From the NCBI GenBank assembly GCA_905373785.1, contig CAJPUK010000139.1, forward strand, positions 1 through 5,306: a stretch of DNA of 5,306 nt, given 5' to 3'. Positions 1 through 5,306 of this stretch are shown one piece after another. The notes beneath the pieces are model-generated. The model made no database searches and was not told the origin of the DNA. It worked only from the letters and a program-made list of their open reading frames with translations. The translations under genes and the position numbers were made by a program. Origin of the DNA: an uncultured Johnsonella sp. Lineage in GTDB: Bacteria > Bacillota > Clostridia > Lachnospirales > Lachnospiraceae. The number at the start of each line of letters is the position of its first letter. Position 1 is the first letter of the stretch.

Positions 1-70
1 AACTTTATTAACAGTACTGCGAGTATGATTGAAATAGGGAGTGTTTCTGTTAATTTATCTAATCTTCCAT

Positions 71-94
71 CTTATTGCCCTAAAGGGCAATAAG
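71..94 (-). terminator. Perfect 10-bp stem-loop after the last gene, possible terminator or mRNA 3' stabiliser
   Basis: CTTATTGCCC at 71-80 is the exact reverse complement of GGGCAATAAG at 85-94, with a 4-base spacer, starting 29 bases after the stop of the last WXG100 gene. On the minus-strand transcript the stem is followed by a purine-rich stretch with no U-run, so a classic Rho-independent terminator is not supported on either strand. It could still mark the operon's 3' end by slowing exonucleases or with Rho help. The structure is seen directly; the role is inference. Confidence 0.45.
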
Positions 95-123
95 CATCCC
101 TCGCTCAAGAGCTCGGTCAATCA

Positions 124-462
124 TTATTTAGCAGCATCTGCCCTTCTTTTCGCAATCATCACCGCCTCTTTCTCAGCCCTCATGGTTTGTGCGGCGATTC
201 TTCTTATACTGCTTGCAGTATTTCTTATATTTCTTACCATCTTATCAAGATCCGTAACTATTATATCCGACTTTCTGATAAAAGCGGTTGCCTCATCTCC
301 CTTCCACTCTCTTGTAGTTTCATTAAGAAGATCTCTAGACTTCATTACAGCCTGTCTTGATAATTCATTGGCTAAGTTCTCAAGTCTTTTTGCCTTATCA
401 AGTGCTTCCCAATACTTAACTTCAATACGATGTGTCCTGTAAGCAAATTCATCATATGCCAT
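124..462 (-). CDS. WXG100-like protein 3 (WKG turn, basic)
   Basis: A 112-residue, all-helical protein with the turn REWKGDEATAF (Trp53-Lys54-Gly55) near the middle, placing it in the WXG100 superfamily. It is longer than the usual ~100 residues and basic: 24 Lys/Arg against 18 Asp/Glu. The second helix is rich in Arg (77, 80, 87, 88, 95) and ends in AKRRADAAK. Tyr is absent after the Trp, so the usual Tyr-x-x-x-Asp/Glu export motif is missing. It might be a partner exported with another protein or a cytosolic accessory. The ATG at 462 has AAGGAG 8 bases upstream. The gene follows WXG100 protein 2 after 30 bases and is the last gene of the visible operon. The WXG turn and position support the family; the function is unknown. 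Confidence 0.75.
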   Translation of the reverse strand: MAYDEFAYRTHRIEVKYWEALDKAKRLENLANELSRQAVMKSRDLLNETTREWKGDEATAFIRKSDIIVTDLDKMVRNIRNTASSIRRIAAQTMRAEKEAVMIAKRRADAAK

Positions 463-470
463 ACTATGCC

Positions 471-476
471 CTCCTT
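471..476 (-). promoter_or_regulatory. Ribosome binding site of WXG100 gene 3
   Basis: AAGGAG, within a longer GGAAAGGAGGG stretch, 8 bases from the ATG at 462. It supports this start over internal ones. Confidence 0.7.
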
Positions 477-492
477 TCCGGTAAGTAGTGAA

Positions 493-804
493 TTATTCCA
501 ATAGATAATCCTGAAAGTCTGATAAATCTTCATTTAACAGTTCTTCATTGATCTCATAAATTTGTGCTATATCAAACATCTTGGCAGGTATATTTTCAAG
601 TTCTTTGAGTACCGACAAAGATTTATCGGAAAGCTTCATATAACTTTCGGTAGCTGTAGTATAACCATCTCCTTCCCAGTAAGATGACATAGATTTTATA
701 ATCTCCTTTTGCTCTTCCAGTACATTTTTCATCTTTTGAATATTTGAAACCGCATTTTCCGCTTCCTGTTTTAAACTCTCCGTACTGACTTTTATTTCAG
801 GCAT
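493..804 (-). CDS. WXG100-family protein 2 (WEG turn, strongly acidic)
   Basis: A 103-residue helical-hairpin protein with the turn SYWEGDGY (Trp43-Glu44-Gly45) and no signal peptide. It fits the general T7 signal Tyr-x-x-x-Asp/Glu: Tyr83 to Glu87 in the second helix (IYEINEELL). Composition is unusual: 22 Asp/Glu against 10 Lys, with no Arg at all, giving a net charge near -12. The acidic residues crowd the last 20 positions. The start ATG at 804 has a very strong AGGAGG site that overlaps the stop region of the preceding WXG100 gene (11-base gap), so the two are surely cotranscribed and probably coupled. It is only weakly like its neighbours beyond the fold, so these are not recent duplicates. 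It is likely a secreted substrate or a dimer partner. The basic third protein is a natural candidate partner, but that pairing is inference from charge. Confidence 0.88.
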   Translation of the reverse strand: MPEIKVSTESLKQEAENAVSNIQKMKNVLEEQKEIIKSMSSYWEGDGYTTATESYMKLSDKSLSVLKELENIPAKMFDIAQIYEINEELLNEDLSDFQDYLLE

Positions 805-809
805 AAAAA

Positions 810-815
810 CCTCCT
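810..815 (-). promoter_or_regulatory. Very strong ribosome binding site of WXG100 gene 2
   Basis: AGGAGG with 5 bases to the ATG at 804. The extended match AAAGGAGG runs into the TAA stop of WXG100 gene 1, so ribosomes ending gene 1 sit on this site. It is among the strongest such sites in the window, consistent with high output of a small structural or secreted protein. Confidence 0.75.
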
Positions 816-1118
816 TTATACATTAAATGAATTAATCAATTCACTAAGTTCATTTTTTGCATTTGAGTAGTCGTCTTGAGATCTCATAAGTCTTTCTTTA
901 AGATCCTCAAGTTCATCCGTCATAGACTTATACATCGTCTTTTCTTCCTCAAAATATTTTGTAAACTCATCTGCCGCCTCTCCGGTCCACTTGCTTTTAA
1001 GACTGTTTATGGAACTTTCCATTTCGTTAAAGGTAGATTGCATTTTTTTAATGGACTCATCCAATCTGTTAAGATCTTTTTGTAATTGATATATGTTGAT
1101 TTTTACATGTGCTCCCAT
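816..1118 (-). CDS. WXG100-family protein 1 (WTG turn), likely T7SS substrate or partner
   Basis: A 100-residue, almost wholly helical protein with the WXG100 layout: helix 1 to about residue 40, the turn SKWTGEAADEF with Trp44-Thr45-Gly46, then a second amphipathic helix to about residue 97. There is no signal peptide, as expected for T7SS substrates. It is acidic (20 Asp/Glu against 14 Lys/Arg). The strict C-terminal Tyr-x-x-x-Asp/Glu export motif is not met: Tyr84 is followed by Lys at +4. The ATG at 1118 has AAGGAG 6 bases upstream and sits 20 bases after the EsaB-like gene, so it belongs to the same transcript. Family members form homo- or heterodimers and are secreted through EssC. Whether this one is the EsxA-equivalent core substrate or a chaperone for a larger toxin cannot be told from sequence. 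Confidence 0.9.
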   Translation of the reverse strand: MGAHVKINIYQLQKDLNRLDESIKKMQSTFNEMESSINSLKSKWTGEAADEFTKYFEEEKTMYKSMTDELEDLKERLMRSQDDYSNAKNELSELINSFNV

Positions 1119-1124
1119 AGCTTG

Positions 1125-1130
1125 CTCCTT
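1125..1130 (-). promoter_or_regulatory. Ribosome binding site of WXG100 gene 1
   Basis: AAGGAG with 6 bases to the ATG at 1118. It fills most of the 20-base gap after the EsaB-like gene, leaving no room for a promoter there. Confidence 0.7.
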
Positions 1131-1138
1131 TTTGATCT

Positions 1139-1387
1139 TTATATCAGGCTAAGACTTCCTCCCGAAACTATGCCTTGCTGTGCCAAACTGTAATCCAGGT
1201 TCAGCACTTTTTTATTTTTTCTGTCAAATAGTATCAAATCGGATATGCTTCCTGTAAAACCGGTTTTTTCTTTTTGTTCAATCATATGTACAATTTCTTC
1301 AATAACCTCTCTTACCTTAGCATCCTCATTAAGCTCAAAGTCGTAAAACTTATCAAAAATAACTACATTTATATCTACAATTATCAT
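1139..1387 (-). CDS. esaB: EsaB/YukD-family ubiquitin-like T7SSb protein
   Basis: A small cytoplasmic protein of 82 residues with the beta-grasp pattern of YukD/EsaB. It opens with a hydrophobic strand (MIIVDINVVIFD), followed by a helix at about 24-38, an LILFD strand near 51-55, and the typical ending GIVSGGSLSLI, which replaces the Gly-Gly tail of true ubiquitin. No conjugation-type di-glycine C-terminus is present. YukD/EsaB proteins are conserved T7SSb components needed for or modulating secretion; their exact role is unsettled. The ATG at 1387 overlaps the TGA of the ATPase gene as ATGA and has AAGGAG 8 bases upstream, so translation is probably coupled to the upstream gene. Its place right after essC and before the WXG100 genes supports the call. 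Sequence similarity in this family is low, so the assignment rests on size, strand pattern and context. Confidence 0.85.
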   Translation of the reverse strand: MIIVDINVVIFDKFYDFELNEDAKVREVIEEIVHMIEQKEKTGFTGSISDLILFDRKNKKVLNLDYSLAQQGIVSGGSLSLI

Positions 1388-3105
1388 GACCTAAGCTCCT
1401 TTTCCTTACTTTTCTTTGACTTTAACACAGGCACATAGACTTCCTCGGCTGCATCTTCATCCGTACTGCTCACAAAAGCATAACCCGGTTTTAAGCTTTG
1501 ATTTTGCTTTTTATAATTAAGCTTGTCAAAACTCAAAATCGTCTGACCTATACAATTTCCTCCCAGCTGTATTCCTTCTATTTGATTTTTCAGAAGTTGG
1601 AAGAAGGTATATCCTCCCACCTGTGCAGCCTGAGCGTTATCAAGGGTCATTATAAAGTATAATTTATGCAATCTTCCTTTTTCCGCAAAGTTTTCAAGTA
1701 TATTTTTAACTATCGCATACTTATCGGCAGCTTTTTGTAACTTATCCAAAAAGGTGGGAAGTTCATCAATTAATATAAATATAGGCTGTTCCTGTGAAAA
1801 TTCAAGGAATATTTCTTCCGGAGCATAGTCATCTTCTTCCATTTTTTTCTTTCTTTGATTTCTGCTTTTTAACGGCGGGATTATTTCTTCACACATTTTA
1901 TTAAGTTCTTCATAATCCCTTACCACTTTTGCATTCTCATATTCAGGCAAATGCAGTACATTGCCGGTCATGTCTATATAATAAACCTTACCACCCTTAT
2001 CTGCCGCCATCCTATATATTATCTTTAATGCATTGGTCTTTCCTGCACCGTGTTTACCTGAGATAAGGTAACCTAAGCTTCTGTCCAAGGCTATGGAGTG
2101 AGGAAGTGCATTCTTCATGTTGTAGGCAAACGGAAGCAATCTGTTGTCTGCAAGAGCTTCTTTTACCTGAATATTTTCACAAAAGTCTTCATAACTTGCA
2201 TTTTGCGGAATGGTAGGAATAGGTATAACCTTTATTCCTTCAAAGCGTCGTGTAAGCTCTTTTCCTAAATTAAGCATATTCTCAGACCTGTCATAGTCGG
2301 AAAGTTTCTCATCGACAACAGCTATCTGACACTCAAGTGCAAAGTCGTCAACTCTTACAAGTCCTCTTCCCTTTACTCCCTGTTCCGGCAAAGTTTCAAT
2401 TCTCATAAGAGAAATAGCCTCTGCATAGTCAAACTTATCTTTCATCTCAAGCGGGTAAACTTGCATAAAGTTTTTAGAAAGTTTTGAAGAAATATCACCT
2501 GCCGATAAGGAAGCTGCCGTAAATATCAAATAAATACCGTAGGCTACACCCTCACCGCTGAGTTTTATCAAAAAGTCTTCTATCTCATCCCTGACCTGAT
2601 TTCTGAAACTGCTGTACTGGTCAATATATAAAACTATGACCGGAAGTTTACTTGCAGCTCTTCTGTTATAGTCTGCAAAACTTTGACCTTTTATAAGCGC
2701 CTTTCTTTCATCCAAGATACGCTTGATTAAATGTATAAGTCTTTCAAGTTTCTCATCTTCACTCTCAAACACTATACCGCCGCAGTTCGGAAAACTTTCA
2801 AAACAACCTGTTATACGACTGCTGTAGTCTATTCCGTATACCCAGAGCTTATCAGGAGTATTGGAAGTCATTAAGGCATATAAGAGGGTTTGCAGGAAGG
2901 TACTTTTACCGCTTCCCGGAAGTCCTATTATCAAAGTATTGCCCATTGACTCCAGGTTGTACTCAAGTACAAACTGTTCCTGATTATGCGGATGGTCTAC
3001 CACTCCTATAGCTACAGTTGATAATCCGCCTTCATTAAGAGACTTTTCAGAACCTGTAACCTTGAGTTTTCTCCACTCAATTCTTTCTGCAAGAGGCTCA
3101 AGCAA
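1384..3105 (-). CDS. essC: EssC C-terminal part (ATPase domains D2 and D3), split from the upstream part
   Basis: This 573-residue protein carries the two C-terminal ATPase domains of EssC. D2 has Walker A GLPGSGKS at residues 61-68 (Lys67) and Walker B LYIDQ with Asp162-Gln163, lacking the catalytic Glu, as is usual for T7SS D2. D3 has Walker A GKHGAGKT at 350-357 (Lys356) and Walker B ILIDE with Asp447-Glu448. The tail is lysine-rich (LKSKKSKEKELRS). In the family these domains bind the WXG100 substrate signal. The only reasonable start is TTG at 3105, three codons after an in-frame TAG. No AAGGAG-like site precedes it, unlike every other gene start visible here. It overlaps the TGA of the upstream part by 8 bases, so it needs coupled reinitiation or a +1 frameshift, or else it is a broken half of one gene. 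The division matches EccCa/EccCb of actinobacterial ESX systems. Family is certain; the start and separate status are not. Confidence 0.85.
   Translation of the reverse strand: MLEPLAERIEWRKLKVTGSEKSLNEGGLSTVAIGVVDHPHNQEQFVLEYNLESMGNTLIIGLPGSGKSTFLQTLLYALMTSNTPDKLWVYGIDYSSRITGCFESFPNCGGIVFESEDEKLERLIHLIKRILDERKALIKGQSFADYNRRAASKLPVIVLYIDQYSSFRNQVRDEIEDFLIKLSGEGVAYGIYLIFTAASLSAGDISSKLSKNFMQVYPLEMKDKFDYAEAISLMRIETLPEQGVKGRGLVRVDDFALECQIAVVDEKLSDYDRSENMLNLGKELTRRFEGIKVIPIPTIPQNASYEDFCENIQVKEALADNRLLPFAYNMKNALPHSIALDRSLGYLISGKHGAGKTNALKIIYRMAADKGGKVYYIDMTGNVLHLPEYENAKVVRDYEELNKMCEEIIPPLKSRNQRKKKMEEDDYAPEEIFLEFSQEQPIFILIDELPTFLDKLQKAADKYAIVKNILENFAEKGRLHKLYFIMTLDNAQAAQVGGYTFFQLLKNQIEGIQLGGNCIGQTILSFDKLNYKKQNQSLKPGYAFVSSTDEDAAEEVYVPVLKSKKSKEKELRS
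1396..1401 (-). promoter_or_regulatory. Ribosome binding site of the EsaB-like gene, inside the ATPase gene
   Basis: AAGGAG with 8 bases to the ATG at 1387. It lies within the last codons of the upstream ATPase gene and fixes the start in the ATGA overlap. Confidence 0.7.
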
Positions 3106-3107
3106 GA
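3089..3107. repeat. 6-bp direct repeat (GCAAGA, 13-nt period) across the EssC frame break
   Basis: GCAAGA occurs at 3089-3094 and again at 3102-3107, flanking the TGA that ends the first EssC part (3098-3100). On the coding strand both copies read TCTTGC and encode Leu-Ala, once in each frame. Removing one 13-nt period would join the two frames as EYLA-ERIEW. The repeat is short and could be chance; its value lies in its exact position. Confidence 0.4.
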
Positions 3108-5306
3108 TATTCTATAACCGCATCAAGCTGTGTTTTTTGAAGTTCGGTAGGTAAATCTTCTCCACTTGACTCAAGTCTTGAAATATAAACTTTTAGAATA
3201 CCCTCTTTATTCAAGTTATCATTTTCCGCTACAAATCCGAACAAATCATATAACTTTCTTTCATTTCTTTCATTCTCTTCTATGTTAATAGAGTTCTTTT
3301 TAAGTATGCTTTCCAGTTTTTCAATAATTTCAGCCTCAGTCTTAGAACTGTAGTTCGCATTATTATTAATATACTCAATCATAAGTTCGATTATTTTCAA
3401 AATCCAAGCTTCCTTCTTCTCCTTGGCAAGCTTTCTTTGATTGGCATTGCCCACCAGCGAAACTTTACCGTTAAGATCGAGCATATTTGCAATTTTCTGA
3501 TTTTGAGACTGATCCTGTTCCTGATATACGGCACCGCTATATCCTGACTGGAATAATTCATACACTTCGTCCTGTCCTACCTGCATATAACACCTTCCGG
3601 GATTGGTAAGATAGGCTGCATCCGGCTTTTTAAGCATATCTTTGGAGTCTTGCACATCCTGTACTCTAAGACAGAGTCTGAACTTTGAGTTACTCCATAT
3701 ATTATCATCTACAGTTCCTGCCGGTTTTTGAGTTGACAAAATTAAGTGTACTCCAAGGGAACGACCTACCTGTGCAACACTTATAAGCTGCTTCATGAAT
3801 TCCGGCTCTTCCCTCTTAAGCTCGGCAAACTCATCTACTATAATAAGTAAATGCGGCATCGGCTCTGTGATACTTCCGTCCTTATAAAGTCTGGTATAGT
3901 TATTGATATTATTGACTCCCGCTTCGTTAAGCATTCTTTGTCTTCTTCTGTTCTCACTCTTAATTGATGCCAAGGCTCTTTGAATTTGATTGCCCGAAAG
4001 GTTGGATATAGCTCCTACCATATGAGGAAGTCCGTCAAAAAGATTAGCCATACCTCCGCCCTTGTAATCAATGATAAAATAAGCCACATCATCGGGGCTG
4101 AAATTAATTGCAAGTGAGAGCAGGTAGGTTTGCAAGGTCTCACTTTTTCCCGAACCTGTAGTACCTGCTATAAGCCCGTGAGGACCGTGATATTTTTCAT
4201 GTATATCAAGAAAACAAGGCTTTCCTCCGTCCTTAACTCCTACCAGTGAACGCATAGACTCATAAGAACGATTTTTAATCCAGCGACTGTAAACTCCTAT
4301 CTCGCTAAGTGAATTGACTCCATACATTTTAATAAAGTCAATACCTGCCGGAAGTCCTGCAAACTGAGTATTTTCCTTAACCTTATAAGTTGCAAGCTTT
4401 CTTGCAGCCGCATCAAGATTTTTATCACTTATATAATCAAATTTAATTGCTACTCTGTCTTCATAGTCTGCCAATAATGAATAGAATCCTCTGAAATAGT
4501 CTTCATTTTGTATAACAAAATCAACCTCATTAGGAAGGTCTGTAACGGAGTCCGCTATTATTATAGTATGCAAACCTACATTCTTCTTGCTGTCTACAAA
4601 GCTTTTAATAAGTTCTCCCTCGAGATACTCCTTATCCGTAAGCATAAGTACATAATGGGTACTGTAGCTGAGATTGTCTTTTTCAGAATTGAATCTATCC
4701 CTCAGGCACTGACCAAGGTCAAAGAATACCTCTCTTGCCTCATCCTTGCTCCCTGCAATATATCTGGTCTTTTTGTCTGTTGACCAACAGTGCGGAAACC
4801 ACTTCAAAGGTTCAAGTGAGTTTGCTTCAAGTTCCTTTTTCTCATCATATATGGCTGCAAGTTTCACATCAGTATAGCAATTATTGTATGCAATCTGCAC
4901 TGCTAAAAGCCTGAGTATATCAACTGCTCCCTCACGGTTTCGACCGCTTACCACACCTATAATACTTTGATTCATTAAATCTATGCCTACCGGAACTTCT
5001 TTTAACTCCTTGAATGTCTTCTTGATTTCTTCGCCCTTACCCTGCCATGGGTCTTTTTCTACACGAAATCCCTGCCTTCTTACATTAATTTCCGCCAATG
5101 AAGGAATATTGCCTATACCTAATCTGTAGTACATAAAATCCTTATGATTTTGATTTCTTGTCCACAGCTGACCCTCATCAACATCCCCAAGATAGGCACT
5201 GACTTCCATATACATTCTTCCAAGTGAAGCTCTTCTTTGATTATAGTCTTCTTCTATTTCCGTACCTTTTTCATCAAGATATTCGCTATAGGCTTTGATT
5301 CTTTTT
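3098..5306 (-). CDS. essC: EssC-type T7SSb membrane ATPase, N-terminal/middle part (D0 and D1); 5' end outside the window
   Basis: FtsK/SpoIIIE-family motor of the type VIIb secretion system, expected at the cytoplasmic face of the membrane. The frame is open to the right edge: 30 more codons precede the Met at 5215, and they resemble the charged stretch that follows the EssC transmembrane segments, so the true start lies outside. The visible part is 735 residues, numbered here from the codon at 5305. Residues about 90-320 fit the degenerate D0 region without a P-loop. D1 spans about 340-600, with Walker A GTTGSGKS at 381-388 (Lys387), Walker B LLIIVDE ending in Asp491-Glu492, and an STQKPAG strand near 524-530. 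D1 therefore looks catalytically intact. Residues 612-720 form a lysine- and glutamate-rich, probably helical linker before the family-like TQLDAVIEYLA end and the TGA stop. FHA and membrane segments are not visible. The rest of EssC follows in the +1 frame. Confidence 0.9.
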   Translation of the reverse strand, partial: KRIKAYSEYLDEKGTEIEEDYNQRRASLGRMYMEVSAYLGDVDEGQLWTRNQNHKDFMYYRLGIGNIPSLAEINVRRQGFRVEKDPWQGKGEEIKKTFKELKEVPVGIDLMNQSIIGVVSGRNREGAVDILRLLAVQIAYNNCYTDVKLAAIYDEKKELEANSLEPLKWFPHCWSTDKKTRYIAGSKDEAREVFFDLGQCLRDRFNSEKDNLSYSTHYVLMLTDKEYLEGELIKSFVDSKKNVGLHTIIIADSVTDLPNEVDFVIQNEDYFRGFYSLLADYEDRVAIKFDYISDKNLDAAARKLATYKVKENTQFAGLPAGIDFIKMYGVNSLSEIGVYSRWIKNRSYESMRSLVGVKDGGKPCFLDIHEKYHGPHGLIAGTTGSGKSETLQTYLLSLAINFSPDDVAYFIIDYKGGGMANLFDGLPHMVGAISNLSGNQIQRALASIKSENRRRQRMLNEAGVNNINNYTRLYKDGSITEPMPHLLIIVDEFAELKREEPEFMKQLISVAQVGRSLGVHLILSTQKPAGTVDDNIWSNSKFRLCLRVQDVQDSKDMLKKPDAAYLTNPGRCYMQVGQDEVYELFQSGYSGAVYQEQDQSQNQKIANMLDLNGKVSLVGNANQRKLAKEKKEAWILKIIELMIEYINNNANYSSKTEAEIIEKLESILKKNSINIEENERNERKLYDLFGFVAENDNLNKEGILKVYISRLESSGEDLPTELQKTQLDAVIEYLA

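Noticed and set aside
12..19. 8-bp palindrome CAGTACTG
   Set aside because: Too short and isolated to call an operator or attachment site.
79..99. Tiny minus-strand frame MLIAL after a GAGGG stretch
   Set aside because: Five codons within the stem-loop region, no evidence of function; the purine stretch is probably chance.
90..119. Possible minus-strand promoter (TTGACC followed by an A/T-rich box)
   Set aside because: The -10 match at the expected 17-base spacing is poor and no gene is seen downstream within the window.
41..442. Plus-strand 133-residue open frame, hydrophobic and Leu/Ser-rich
   Set aside because: It lies antisense over the WXG100-like gene 3, has no ribosome binding site, and its composition is what the complement of a helical charged protein gives.
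876..1085. Plus-strand 69-residue open frame
   Set aside because: Antisense shadow inside WXG100 gene 1, with no family features or start signal.
3098..3109. prfB-like programmed +1 frameshift site at the end of the first EssC part
   Set aside because: The bases TAT CTT resemble the prfB site, but CTT is followed by GCT and not directly by TGA, and no Shine-Dalgarno-like stimulator sits just upstream. A non-canonical recoding event is not excluded, but this motif does not support it.
4508..4783. Plus-strand 91-residue open frame
   Set aside because: Antisense shadow inside the D0 region of EssC; no ribosome binding site or recognisable motif.
3098..5215. Met at 5215 as the true start of the ATPase
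   Set aside because: The frame stays open for 30 more codons to the window edge with EssC-like charged sequence, and no ribosome binding site precedes that ATG.

Overview
This window is the 3' part of a type VIIb secretion system (T7SSb, Ess/Yuk-type) operon. Every gene lies on the minus strand, so the operon reads from the right edge to the left. The low-GC, A/T-rich DNA, the strong AAGGAG ribosome binding sites and the family make-up (EssC-type ATPase, YukD/EsaB ubiquitin-like protein, WXG100 proteins) point to a Gram-positive Firmicute. A clostridial, Lachnospiraceae-like host is my best guess, but nothing in the window fixes the genus.

Layout in transcription order. (1) 5306-3098 holds the EssC membrane ATPase, entering from beyond the right edge without its FHA and transmembrane parts. 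It carries the degenerate D0 region and the first active FtsK/SpoIIIE ATPase domain (D1), then a long charged linker, and stops at a TGA. (2) 3105-1384 continues EssC in the +1 frame with ATPase domains D2 and D3, overlapping the first part by 8 bases and starting at best on a TTG with no visible ribosome binding site. (3) 1387-1139 is a YukD/EsaB ubiquitin-like protein, joined to the ATPase gene by an ATGA overlap. (4) 1118-816, (5) 804-493 and (6) 462-124 are three divergent WXG100-family helical-hairpin proteins with WTG, WEG and WKG turns. (7) A perfect 10-bp stem-loop at 71-94 follows the last gene, and I see no gene in the first 123 bases.

How the genes work together. By family knowledge, EssC is the motor and channel component that recognises WXG100-type substrates through its C-terminal ATPase domains. 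EsaB/YukD is a small accessory factor. The WXG100 proteins are substrates, or partners that dimerise with or carry other substrates. The gaps between genes (11-30 bases) leave little room for internal promoters, so one transcript is likely.

The most notable point is the split of EssC exactly between D1 and D2. This is the same place where actinobacterial ESX systems such as ESX-1 divide the ATPase into EccCa and EccCb. Here it may be a real two-subunit motor, a recoding site, a reversible frameshift, or a mutation or sequencing error. A 6-bp direct repeat with 13-nt period sits on the junction.
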